This document shows, piece after piece, positions 48,190 through 58,030 of a stretch of 64,000 nt of DNA. The stretch is from Harmonia axyridis (Eukaryota; Arthropoda; Insecta; Coleoptera; Coccinellidae), in contig NC_059501.1 in assembly GCF_914767665.1 (NCBI RefSeq), positions 39,284,501 to 39,348,500 on the forward strand, given 5' to 3'. Below the pieces are notes generated by a model. It ran no database searches and was not told where the DNA came from. It saw only the letters and a list, made by a program, of their open reading frames with translations. How positions within the stretch are numbered: the first letter of the stretch is position 1; every line of letters starts with the position of its first letter. Both the position numbers and the translations under genes were made by a program.

Positions 48190-48728
48190 GAATAATAGGA
48201 AAAGTTCAGAAGTTAGTTTTTAGGTGGATATTGCTAAATCAAAGGATTCGTACAGATGTTTGTTTAGCAATGAAGCACAAATCACCAGAGATGGTATCAT
48301 TAATTTAAAAAAATCATATGTCTGCGTCGAACCAAATCTTTTGCTACAAAACACGGCCACTGCCAATACAGGTTTTCATTTAATGTTTGGTGTGGTGTTT
48401 ATAATAATTGATTGGTTTTTCCGTACGTGTTACCACCCTTTTCAACCGGTGAAGTTCATTTTGATTTTCTTCAAAATATTTACCTGCTTTGCTTGATTTT
48501 CAAGGCCATAGTGACCAATTTCTGGAAAATTTTCTGAATCATTGGATATGTAGGGATGGACCTCATAACTGGCCTGTAAGGAGCCCCGACTTGAATTCTA
48601 TCAATTATTTTATTTGTGCCTCAGTTCGAGGTTATTATCAAAATCAAGAATTTACTCGACACGAACAAACGATAGAACTTCTTCAGAGAATCAAGGACGC
48701 TTGCAAGAAATTGCAAGATTATCAATAA
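48190..48728 (+). pseudogene. Mariner-like transposase, catalytic-domain remnant
   Basis: The + strand gives CLFSNEAQITRDGIINLKKS, then, in another frame, FSFNVWCGVYNN and VLPPFSTGEVHFDFLQN, then (48489 on) FLNHWICRDGPHNWPVRSPD and LNSINYFIC, RHEQTIELLQRIKDACKKLQ. This is the order of the catalytic core of the insect mariner-related family seen at 16964 and 46510. The first catalytic Asp of the usual 'LFSDEA' motif is Asn here (LFSNEA), and the second-Asp block (QQDGA) is missing. With the frameshifts the copy is dead. It lies just outside the 45575-47723 element and may have belonged to a related one. Confidence 0.75.
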
Positions 48729-48854
48729 ATAATAATAAAATCAATAACTCGTCTAATTAATATATTCGCGAATCATCTCCCCTAGATTTAAACTGATTGT
48801 ATTCCATTGAAGAAAGTTATTACTATTTTTTATTTATTATTATTGGAACTTAGG

Positions 48855-49490
48855 TCGTTGTGGCTCGGTAAACCTTCCGGGAACTGCGACCATGTAGATC
48901 TTTTGTTCTCTACCTTACTCATTCATGGAAACCCAAGGAGGTTGTCAATGACGTTGATAAAACTGACAACCTTCTTAGAGACCTAAGCTGTTACCTCTAG
49001 GGTATCCAGGACCAGCTTACCTATATGAATGGTTTTTAGGCCAGCCAGCTCTGGACACTTGCATACCATGTGTTCGGCTGTTTCTGCTTCTGATCCACAG
49101 AGCCCGCAAATCTCATCTGCTGACTTTCCCATACGGTACAAATGATGTTTGTCAGCAGTACCACCATCACCCGAAGTTCGGCTCGTGACAGCTTCAAGAG
49201 CTTTCTGGCGTAGATAGATGAAATCATCACTAATTTCTTGGCCTCAGTAAGTCCTGGAGTGTTTGTCCAGTGGGTTATCCTGTTATTCAACTCCCATTGC
49301 TGAACCGCTGCCTTATATGTCGTTTTTTAGCCCACATGTCCAGCTCAGGTCCAGCAAGTGTTAACCTTGATGCACTTTTTGCAAGTTCATCGGCTTTTTC
49401 GTTTCCTTCAACTCCACAGTGCCCTGGTATCCATAGTAGAGTCACTTTATTGCCTCTGGCCAGTTGCCAGAAAAATTGAAGAAAGTTACA
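48855..49490 (-). pseudogene. Non-LTR retrotransposon 3' end with RNase H motif
   Basis: On the minus strand from 49490: NKVTLLWIPGHCGVEGNEKA followed by DELAKSASRLTLAG, the C-terminal RNase H motif, then RFSNGS / NNRITHWTNTPGLTEAKK, KLLKLSRAELRVM, and the Cys-rich unit CGLCGSEAETAEHMVCKC, then 3' sequence to about 48855. Same family as 10736-11290 (shared words AGAGTATCGACGT / AACGTCATTGAC-type and CCTCCTTGGGTTT, GTCGCAGTTCCCGGAAG). Several frameshifts are present. Confidence 0.78.
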
Positions 49491-49537
49491 AAAATACGAA
49501 GAAAATATGAAAACTTCTTGACATTAGTAAAAAGTAA

Positions 49538-49650
49538 TACAAGTGCAGAAGACATTGATTTTCTTCCACGTGTTCAAAATTCAAAAACGAGCCACGAAGT
49601 TGCGAATTTTTGAATGAACGAGTGTTATAATGTACGTGTATTATACATTA
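49538..49650. repeat. Small hairpin element, inverted copy of 14490-14632
   Basis: Contains AATACAAGTGCAGAAG, CAAAAACGAGCCACGAAGT and GAACGAGTGTTATAATGTACG, the complement of the words in 14490-14632. It is itself an imperfect palindrome ending GTATTATAC. Confidence 0.6.
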
Positions 49651-50219
49651 TTTTTTTAATTAAGTGAATTTTTATTGAAATTAATTAAATATTGCCATTA
49701 ATATCGTTTAGTGCTTTTGCATTGAAAAATGTGGATTGGCAGAACAGTTTTCTGTATCAGAAAATCGACAAATAATAGATAAATCCGTGGCAGCAGAGTT
49801 TCGAGCACCAACATATAATACTAAAATAAAAATGAAATCTGTGTGAAATTGAAATATTCCCGCGTGATTTTGATCTACAAGCTGTTGTTGAATGAACGGA
49901 TTAGGTACAGAATTAAAGATAATATATTATGAAACTTCAAATATGAAGTGTACCTACTTGTTTATTTTTCTTACTTGTTATTCGAGTATTGAATTTCATT
50001 TTGAAATAACTATTAATTTTTTATTCCGTTACAAAAATATTAATAATTCGAAATTGACAAACTCATCGACAAAAAAAATTTCGATAAAATAAATATTGAC
50101 TTTCTTGACAGAATTCAATTTATAATATTATAATGAATAAAGATGCATAGTAAGGAAATAATTATATCGAAGTAACGAATCCAATAAAAGTTGGCTTATT
50201 TCACTAATCAACAAATGAA
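49651..50219. other. AT-rich spacer
   Basis: No element or gene recognised; the frame 49892-50092 (+) is AT-rich low complexity. Confidence 0.35.
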
Positions 50220-51270
50220 CAGAGTGTTTCACGTAAGCGGGTCATTGGATTTTGTGGCTTATCCCTAAAGCAATATTGAAAAGTGACCCATTACAATGAT
50301 AGTATTTCATGGGCTATCCAAATATGTTATCGGAAAAACTATCGTTTAGTTATTGCGGTAAAACCATTCTTTCAAAAAAAAACTTTCCAATTTGGTTAGT
50401 TTTCAAGATGAGAAGGTCTAGAGCAGCAATACTCAACGTGCGGCCCGAGCCACGGTATAGTCAAATATTACAATTTTCACAGTACTATCACAGATAAGGT
50501 TTCGAAATTACTCAAAAATAACGGTATCAATATTTACTCATTTACCTTTGTTTTCTCCCTTATTGCGTACACACAGAACACTATTACTATAGTTTAACCA
50601 GTGGATTCTTTATGATACTACCTATACCTAATCTTCTTAGCGAGAATGCCTTATCTCACGTTTTTTGCTCTTGTAATTTTCGTTTCTATGTGATCTTGGG
50701 TGCGTTTTTTTAGCTGATTTTATAGTTAAATTGTCATATTATTATTTACCATGTACCATGTACCTTTATGTACCATGATTTTCAAAACCTGTTATTAGCA
50801 TAATTGCGTGAACGCATAAACCACTGAATCGATTTTGATAAAATTTGTTACACAGACAGGAACTAGTAAAGCTTAGGAAAGGACTTTGTAACCAACTTAA
50901 AAAAAAGGGTTTTGATTATGCTCGATAAACGAAAACCGCGCGGGCTAAAGCTAGTTTTACAAGTAGGTGAATTACTGCGGCCCGCAAGAATGAACAGTAG
51001 CAATTATGCGGCCCAAGGTAAAAAAAGGTTGAGTATGACTGGTCTTGAGTGCCAGAGACTATTTCTTGAAAACCAGACCAATTCGCAAAAAAAAATTTTT
51101 TTGGAAAAACGGTTTTTCTTCAATAACTTTCCAGCTTGGTTGGATAGTTTTTCCGATAACATATTTGGATAGCCTTTGAAAAATACTATCCTTATGATGT
51201 TTTTTTTTTTTCAATATTGCTCAAAGGATAAGCCACAAAATCCAGTGACCCGCTTACGTGAAGCACCCTG
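50220..51270. mobile_element. Fold-back element carrying a nested hAT-type insertion
   Basis: Left arm 50220-50420 and right arm 51074-51270 are inverted repeats. The outer ends are CAGAGTGTTTCACGTAAGCG and the complement of CGCTTACGTGAAGCACCCTG. Further inside are GATTTTGTGGCTTATCC, ATATGTTATCGGAAAAACTA and, near the inner end, CCAATTTGGTTAG against CCAGCTTGGTTGG. The arms diverge moderately. The centre has been replaced or enlarged by the hAT-type element 50424-51041. Confidence 0.75.
50424..51041. mobile_element. Non-autonomous hAT-type element (618 bp)
   Basis: Starts CAGCAATACTCAACGTGCGG and ends GGTTGAGTATGACTG; the ends are inverted repeats of the CAG...CTG type, and CTCAAC-type words with GCGGCCC are typical of hAT (Charlie-like) termini. 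The 8-bp target duplication is GTCTAGAG (50416-50423) and GTCTTGAG (51042-51049), with one difference. No transposase is encoded. A GCGGCCC word occurs three times (near 50440, 50980 and 51010). Confidence 0.75.
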
Positions 51271-52000
51271 TACTATTGTTATCGTTTTGAATGTAACAAG
51301 AATTCATGAACATTTGGAAAATTGTAAGACATCGACAATTCAAAGAGTATACTTATTGCTCGAGCATCTACCCCATAAAGGAACATGTACCTTTATGTAA
51401 ATTTCACACTGAAATTGAATTTTTTACCGCATGTAAATTATTAAAGGGAGAAAAATGAGTCGGTTCTTCTTGTATTTTGTTAATTAAAACTTGGCGAATT
51501 TTCTAGCCATATTTCAACTGGAAATTCCGCAGCACAAAAGACCATTTAAACGAACTGATGCGCCCAGAGCTTTTTTGAAACACTCTGCATATGAATGAGA
51601 GAATAATATGTTCATTGATGTCGTGTAAACCAGTGATTAATGCCTCTGGAATTATTCATCCCCTTTGTTGAATTGCCTGTTAAATCTTTGGTGCGTTTCC
51701 ATTGTGATTGAACAACGCGAGTATTCTTTTCTGGTTAGGATTGCGGCCTGGAAATCTGACGGTGAAAAACACTCCGCAATTTTCTGATTAACTTTAACTT
51801 GGTAAAAAAAATGAACGTGAATTATTCCAACTGTGGACATTACTTTGGGATTAACAATCTTCCAAATGAATCTGTGTAGATTGATATCCAAGTGAATTTA
51901 TATTGAGAAGTATCTGATGATATGATGATTCCTAAATGTATGTATTCAAAAAACATAAATAACTACTTTTAAATCTCGACTAACAATTTATAATTTGAAA
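51271..52000. other. AT-rich spacer
   Basis: Nothing recognised; the frame at 51652-51891 (-) is unsupported. Confidence 0.35.
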
Positions 52001-52110
52001 CAGAAAGGTTATCGGGTATGTAGTCAAACTTGAACAATTTTAGCTATTTAGTGCTTCAGCCAAGCTTTCGGACAATAACTTGTCCTTCTTCAGGGCTACT
52101 GAAAATTACA
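52001..52110 (-). repeat. Penelope-like end sequence, copy A
   Basis: The minus strand reads GCCCTGAAGAAGGACAAGTT, TGTCCGAAAGCTTGGCTGAA and then a block ending ACATACCCGATAACC. This block recurs on the + strand at 53583-53656. The 'CTGAAGAAGG...TCCGAAAGCTTGG' phrase is typical of the terminal part of Penelope-like elements. Confidence 0.55.
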
Positions 52111-52199
52111 TAAAGTTGTAAAAAACACACAGAAATCAGTACAGCAGAACTTACATCAATGTCAGTCTTAAATGTTAAAATTATTACAATGTCCATATA

Positions 52200-52871
52200 C
52201 AGGGTGGCCATTTGAAAACGGAACAGACGAGATTACAGACGAAATAAAGTTTTTCGATAGAAATGCTCGGACAGGTCGATTTCTGTTTCGAGGGGGACAA
52301 CTTAAGATGTAGGTTACGGACGCATAGCGCTTCATCCCTTGCTACTACAACCCTCACCCCCAAATTTTGAATAGGGAAGATGGGGTGAGTGATACCTCAT
52401 TTGAAAGGTATTTTTATACTGATTTCAGCACAGTAATTGTTTTTTCATTTCATGCATTAGTTCTCGAAATATTCTTAACTAAGTATTTGAAAATGAAGTG
52501 GTGTTTTCATGGCACTTGTAGTGTTTTGTGAAAAATCGACATTTTGAGCTTCAAAACAACCATGACTGTGGCTTCCTTCCTAACTAACTAACGCATGAAT
52601 ATTTCGAGAACTAATGCATAAAATGAAAAAACAATTACTGTGCTGAAATCAGTATAAAAATACCTTTAAATTGAGGTATCACTCATCCCATCTTCCCTAT
52701 TCAAAAATTGGGAGTGGGGGTTGTAGCAGCAAGGGTTGAAGCGCTATGCGTCCGTAACCTACATCTTAAGTTGTCCCCCTCGAAACAGAAATCGACCTGT
52801 CCGAGCATTTCTATCGAAAAACTTTATTTCGTCTGTAATCTCGTCTGTTTCGTTTTCAAATGGCCACCCTG
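52200..52871. mobile_element. Fold-back element with about 280-bp arms, TA-flanked
   Basis: Left arm 52200-52480 and right arm 52590-52871 are inverted repeats starting CAGGGTGGCCATTTGAAAAC, with ACAGACGAGATTACAGACGA and TTTCGATAGAAATGCTCGGA further in. TA precedes the left end and TG follows the right end (a TA with one change). The arms are close in sequence (few differences by eye), so the insertion is fairly recent. About 100 bp separate the arms. No coding capacity. Confidence 0.85.
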
Positions 52872-52939
52872 TGTAATGTAATGTAATGTAACTTGCAAGA
52901 AATAACTATACTTTTCTCAATCTTAACAACAGAATCTAA

Positions 52940-53315
52940 CATCTTCTTCTTAATGTGCCCTCTCCGTCAATGAAGGTTGGATATCACCATGGCATATTCC
53001 TCTCTGCTTTTGGGGGTTCTCATGAGTTGTTCGAAATTTAGGCCTGTCCACTGTCGTATATTTCTCAACCATGACAGTTTCCTGAGTCGCACAAAGCAGT
53101 TTCTGGCTTGTTCTATTCTTGATCTAACCTCCATGTCTGGATCCAGTTTGCAATCTATCCAGCACCCCAGGTACCGAAACCTATCTACCTGCTCCAGAAC
53201 TTGTCCGTCTATCTGAACCGGTCGCGGGACATTTTGTGATCTTTTAATGACCTTAACTTTGGTCTGTTTGTTCATAATCATAAGGCGTTTTATAGTGAGG
53301 GAATCATCTGTAATG
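52940..53315 (-). pseudogene. Non-LTR reverse transcriptase fragment
   Basis: The minus strand reads KRLMIMNKQTKVKVIKRS, VQIDGQVLEQVDRFRYLGCW, DPDMEVRSRIEQARNCFVRL, then SREEYAMVISNLH near the end. The 'TK-M-...I-G--lEqVd-F-YLG--id...ei--RI--Ar--F' pattern is the region after the RT catalytic motif in CR1/RTE-type elements. The final piece resembles the very C-terminus, with the section between them deleted. A short ATGTA repeat (52872-52892) may be its 3' tail. Confidence 0.65.
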
Positions 53316-53339
53316 CATAATCATCTAATTTGACTCATA

Positions 53340-53610
53340 TTGATCAATTGAACGATGTTGCAATAAATGGAATTAATACCATTAAAATCTGAATAGATAT
53401 TTGTTTCATGGCTCATGATTTCAACCGCCTCCAAAAACTCTCGTTTGTATTTATTTCGCTCAGATCTTAAGCACCTAGCCTCTGAGAACTTCATAGTATG
53501 TCCCGTTTCATATATATGTTTTGATAATCCGGTGGTTTGTCTCCCTTTTGTACAATCTCTAACATGTTCCTTTATTCTAGTATTTAGCTTGGCTGAAGCA
53601 ATAAAGAGCT
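53340..53610 (-). pseudogene. Penelope-like element: GIY-YIG endonuclease domain fragment
   Basis: The minus strand encodes LFIASAKLNTRIKEHVRDCT, KGRQTTGLSKHIYETGHTMK and FSEARCLRSERNKYKREFLE then AVEIM. This is the second half of the GIY-YIG nuclease domain found at the C-terminus of Penelope-like retroelements: the R-KEH block, the 'SALAKH--ETGH' block and the 'YxRRxxEAIEI' block with its catalytic Glu. The first half with GIY-YIG itself is lost. Frame is open over about 80 residues. It is flanked on the right by an inverted copy of the terminal sequence at 52001. Confidence 0.72.
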
Positions 53611-53656
53611 AAAATTGTTCAAGTTTGACTACATACCCGATAACCTTTCTGTTTCA
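53583..53656 (+). repeat. Penelope-like end sequence, copy B (inverted relative to copy A)
   Basis: GCTTGGCTGAAGCAATAAAG then AGCTAAAATTGTTCAAGTTT, ACTACATACCCGATAACC and TTTCTGTTTC: the reverse complement of 52001-52075. Together the two copies flank 1.5 kb of Penelope-like, RT and fold-back pieces. Confidence 0.7.
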
Positions 53657-53702
53657 AAAAAAAAACATAAATATCTGTCATTTCCACAACAGACAATGTA
53701 CC

Positions 53703-55904
53703 CATGGGCGCCCGCAGGGGGGGGCCAGGGGGGGCCATTGCCCCCCCTGAGATTTTGATTGTCTCATTTTTCAGCACAACACCCTCAATATTACTTTCTC
53801 AATCCAAAGGGCAAGGAAAAAAGGAAAGTAATGGATTCACAACAATTTCCGGGTTTTCAATGGAATTACTATACGTATATCCATAATATATGATATTTTA
53901 CACATATCCATAATCGGCAGAGGTATTTTTTGAATTGAAAACTTTTTTGGGCGTGTTGAGCTCTCCTTGGGTGAAGAAAAATCGTGGAACCGAACGCAAT
54001 CCATGCGTGTCAATTTTTTTTAAAAATCCATCTTATATATACTCTCCTATTGCCTAATAGATAAAGATAAAAAAAAGTGTTGCAGAAAATAGAAAAAAAA
54101 ATTTACAGATTATAAAAACAATAGTTTTTTGCGGAACTCACCCACGATATGCCTATACGAGTAAGCAACAAGAAATTTTAGTGATCTTTTGAAATTCAGA
54201 GTAGACGCTGGATATAAAGATTTAGAGATTCATGGCTGGTGAAATTCTCAGGGTTCAAAATATCATAAGAGATAAGTACAAGAAAGCAATTTATTTCCAT
54301 TGTGCCTCCCATAGGTTGAATGTAGTAATAAATGACATCAGTAAAATAACTGAAATTCGTAATAGCATTGGCACCGTTAATGACATTCTAGTCTTTTTTC
54401 GAAAGAATACCTCAAGATGAAATCTGATTCCAAATATTCCTTTGTTTTAGGAAACTCGTTGGTCAGCTGAATATAAATCTTTGTGAGTTTTCGCTGAAAA
54501 CTTCAATACTATATTCAAAACGCTCTTTGCTATAAAATCTGGAGAAATTTCAATGAATTCTTCAACAACAAAAAGAGCTGCTCACTTATGGGCTGCAATA
54601 AACTCTTTCACTTTTGTGACGTTTGACGGTAGCAAGTAAATATTCAAATATATTGAAACCAATAGCAAATATACTACAAAGTGTTGCTATTAATTTTGTA
54701 GATTTTCACCGTCATATAAATTTAATTATAGAAATATGTGGAAAACATCGCTCAGATGATGCATGCTTCGCAGTATTTTTTTCGAAAGCATCATGTATTG
54801 CTCAGAGTCTCAATATTGAGATTGGAAAACCACGAATTTGCGGTAGACAAATGTACAGATCTAATTATGAAGCAGCTTCAGCTGAAGATTGCTTCAAAAA
54901 ATCTATATTCATCCCATGTTTAGATCATTTGATATCAGCCCTTGAAACGAGATTCTCGAAAGAACATGTAATGCTTTTTTTTTTGTTCAATTCTTTGCAG
55001 AAGAATTAAAAATTTCTAGATATTGAATCTTTCGCACCTAAGGTCGGCAATATGTATAACATTGAAAATTTAGAAAGTGAATTGAACCTTTGAAATGAGT
55101 ATTCATCTAAATCACAAATGGATGAAAACATAAAAATTGAAGACCTTATCGGACAATGTAAATTTTCTCCTGCTGTCAAAGAATGCCTTATTCTTCTCCT
55201 TACATTTCCATGTACTACTTGTACTATAGAGCATAGTTTCAGCATTTTGCGCAGAATTAAATTTTAGTTTACAATAAAATATGCCTACTCTGTTGTATAG
55301 CGATCAAGTATTTCGTATTAATATAGTTTTTATGAGTTGTTTTTTTGCAATTTATGATTTGTTAATTTTGATAATATACTTATTTGTTGTTTTCACAATC
55401 TGGAGCAATTCTGTGTTATTTTGAATCATATTTTAGTAGCAAGTTTTAAACTTTATTGTTTGAGTCATTCAGTGTTTATTTCATTATTCATTTATTATTT
55501 TTATAAACATAGTTTTATCGAGCGTTTATGTATTTATTCTGTATTTCGTTATTACTCGTTGATTCTTCTTTATTTATTAGAAATTATAATAATCATTTCA
55601 TTCCGTTCTCCATATTTTTTATATTTTATTTTTTTGTGAATTGTTTCATTGAATGTGACTCGTTTTGAAAAGAGTTACCGTATTATTTCACATCACCCTA
55701 TGTTGTTGATGTTTTAAAAAAAATGTTGAAGTGGAAAACTTCATAATTTTTATTTCGCACAGTCCTCCTCTCACTTATGAATATAAATACATAAATAGAA
55801 AAAAACGGAATACTAATATCGTATACGACAATGATGGACGCGTTATCGTTTTTCAATAATTTCCATTTTGCCCCCCCTGAGAAAAATTTCTGCGGGCGCC
55901 CATG
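53703..55904 (+). mobile_element. hAT transposon (2.2 kb) with perfect 8-bp target duplication
   Basis: The ends CATGGGCGCCCGCAG and CTGCGGGCGCCCATG are perfect 15-bp inverted repeats, flanked by the direct repeat AATGTACC (53695-53702 and 55905-55912). Just inside each end is a C- or G-run (GGGGGGCC-TTGCCCCCCCTGAG and TTTTGCCCCCCCTGAG). Inside is a broken hAT transposase (54205-55265). The size is about two thirds of an autonomous copy, and the 5' part of the gene is missing. Confidence 0.92.
54205..55265 (+). pseudogene. hAT transposase (ZMYM1/P52rIPK-like), C-terminal two thirds
   Basis: After a frameshift near 54228 the frame gives RVQNIIRDKYKKAIYFHCAS and HRLNVVINDISKITEIRNSI, the second part of the RNase H-like catalytic core. 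Then come ETRWSAEYKSL, KRAAHLWAAINSFTFV, LTVASKYSNILKPIANILQS, KPRICGRQMYRSNYEAASAE and SIFIPCLDHLISALETRFSK. After another shift, LLTFPCTTCTIEHSFSILRR is the C-terminal hAT dimerisation motif. The set is that of the large insect family annotated as '52 kDa repressor of the inhibitor of the protein kinase-like' or 'ZMYM1-like', which are hAT transposases. The N-terminal zinc finger and first catalytic region are missing; at least four stops or frameshifts are present. Confidence 0.85.
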
Positions 55905-55912
55905 AATGTACC

Positions 55913-56452
55913 ATAGTTATTTGATTGACATAATATAGTGAAGGGTTTGGAATCATAATATGATGAAATAGTTCTCATAGAATAAATAAATATCCAAAAT
56001 CAAATGTTGTTTTCATTCAAATTTTGAATGAATTGAAATAATTTTATCAAAGAGCACTTGGGTTCGACTCGCTCTTAATAATATGGTTTTTAAATACTAG
56101 TTAGAGAAGAAGTAATTGAATTGAATCGTTCTCTGCCCCCATTTATTTCCTATTTAATCATTGATTATTACATTTATTCTTCCATTTTCCAATCAATTTT
56201 TCAATCATCAATGGCGTAGCTTGCATTAGTCGGGCGCCCTAATGAAGAGTAGGTACAGAGTTCTCGCAGAAGAAACAAAAATGCTAGCATTGAATTGAAT
56301 TTTTATTTAACTTTATGTAGGCTTGATCAATCGATCGCCTAGAGGAATAATTCAATTACCTGACCTTTCGTCTTCTTCTTCGTGACTTTGCTCTGGAAAT
56401 AATAAAACACTTTTAATTACAAACATATATTTACAAAGTCACACTTACAGTA
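55913..56452. other. AT-rich spacer
   Basis: No gene was recognised. The TA at 56451-56452 is the target site of the following fold-back element. Confidence 0.4.
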
Positions 56453-58028
56453 CAGGGTGGGCAAACTTCGATGTTTTAGCACTACAACTTTTAAACCAGA
56501 GGAGATAGACAAAATTTGATACCCTATTCTCGGTCTCTTTTTCTGAGAAACTAACAAATATAGTATTCATTTTTGGCGACCTTCTTTTGTTTTCGAGTTA
56601 TAAGCGAAAATTGGAAAAATGGCGATATCGAAAAACATTTATATCTCCGCTAATACTGATGATAGAGTTCTGAAATTAAAACATTATAGAGGCACTTTTT
56701 TACGTAGAATCCAGTGGCGTGCTTGTTTTTTCAAAAGGGTCTTCATTTACGAGTCTATGACCCAAAGTTATGTTTTTTCAAATGGGAAACTATATTTCTG
56801 TGCCATTTTTTGAAAGCCTAATTTTTCCTGATTTCAAAAATATATAACATCGTATGGTTTGTACTGAAATAAATAACAGAAAATGATCAAAAACCTTTTT
56901 TTTTTTCCTAAGAGTCTCAATATTTCTATGCTTTCAACTGTTGATGAGCACAGAAAAATTGAGCTTTCTATAACAAGAGCAGTGTCCTTCCGTCAATCTG
57001 ATTATTTCTATGCTTTTCACTAATTTCTACAAAATTCAAATCTAGATATATTTCATAAATTTTTTATCTAAAAATTGATTTGGAAATAACGGAGAAACCA
57101 CAAGATCGAATTTTTCAATCGAAAGAGTAGTAATGAGATGCATGTATCGAAAGATTATTTTCATAGGTCTCCAGAATGAATACGCACCAATCCATTTTAA
57201 ATGGCATATGAAATAACGCATATATGATTGAACTCAACAATTTAATCACGAAGGGGACAAACAAGAAATAATATTCAACCTAATAATGACAACAGTTGCA
57301 AAATGCACAGTCGACACATCTTCTCGATATTTGGCACTGAATTCAATAGATGAATATTTGAAACTGTGTTCAAGCCACCCAGGAAATTTTCTCCGAGTTA
57401 ATTTATTTTTTTGGAAACTATTTTTATAAAATATAGGTATCTAGATTTGAATTTTTTAGAAATTAGTAAAAAGCATAGAAATAATCAGATTGACGGAAGG
57501 ACACTGTTCTTATAGAAAGCCCAATTTTTCTGTGATCATCAACAGTTGGAACCATAGAAATTTTGAGACTCTTAGGTAAAAAAGGGTTTTTGAGCATTTT
57601 CTGTTATTTATTTCAATACAAACCATACGATGTTATATATTTTTGAAATCAGAAAAATGTAAGCTCTCAGGAAATGGCACAGAAATCTAGTGTTCCCATT
57701 TGAAAAAACATAACTTCGAGTCATAGCTTCGTAATTAAGAACCCTTTTGAAAAGACAAGCACGTCACTGTATTTTACGTGAAAAAGTGCCTGTATAATGT
57801 CTCGATTTCAGAGCTCTATCATTAGTACTAGCGGAGATATAAATGTTTTTCGATATCGCCATTTTTCCAATTTTCGCTTATAACTCGAAAACAAATGAAG
57901 GTGGCCAAAAATGAATACTACCCTTGTTAGTTTCTCAGAAAAAGAGACCGAGAATAGGGTATCAGATTTTATCTATCTCCTCTGGTTTAAAAGTTGTAGT
58001 GCTAAAACATCGAAATTTGCCCCCCCTG
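56453..58028. mobile_element. 1.58-kb fold-back element with about 615-bp arms, TA-flanked
   Basis: Arms 56453-57070 and 57410-58028 are inverted repeats starting CAGGGTGGGCAAACTTCGAT and CAGGGGGGGCAAATTTCGAT, flanked by TA on both sides (56451-56452, 58029-58030). Identity is high but with scattered substitutions and small indels. The 340-bp centre has no coding potential. The arm contains GGCACTTTTTTACGTAGAAT, shared with the repeat at 40130-40410. The end type and TA target place it with the mariner-like elements of this window. Confidence 0.9.
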
Positions 58029-58030
58029 TA

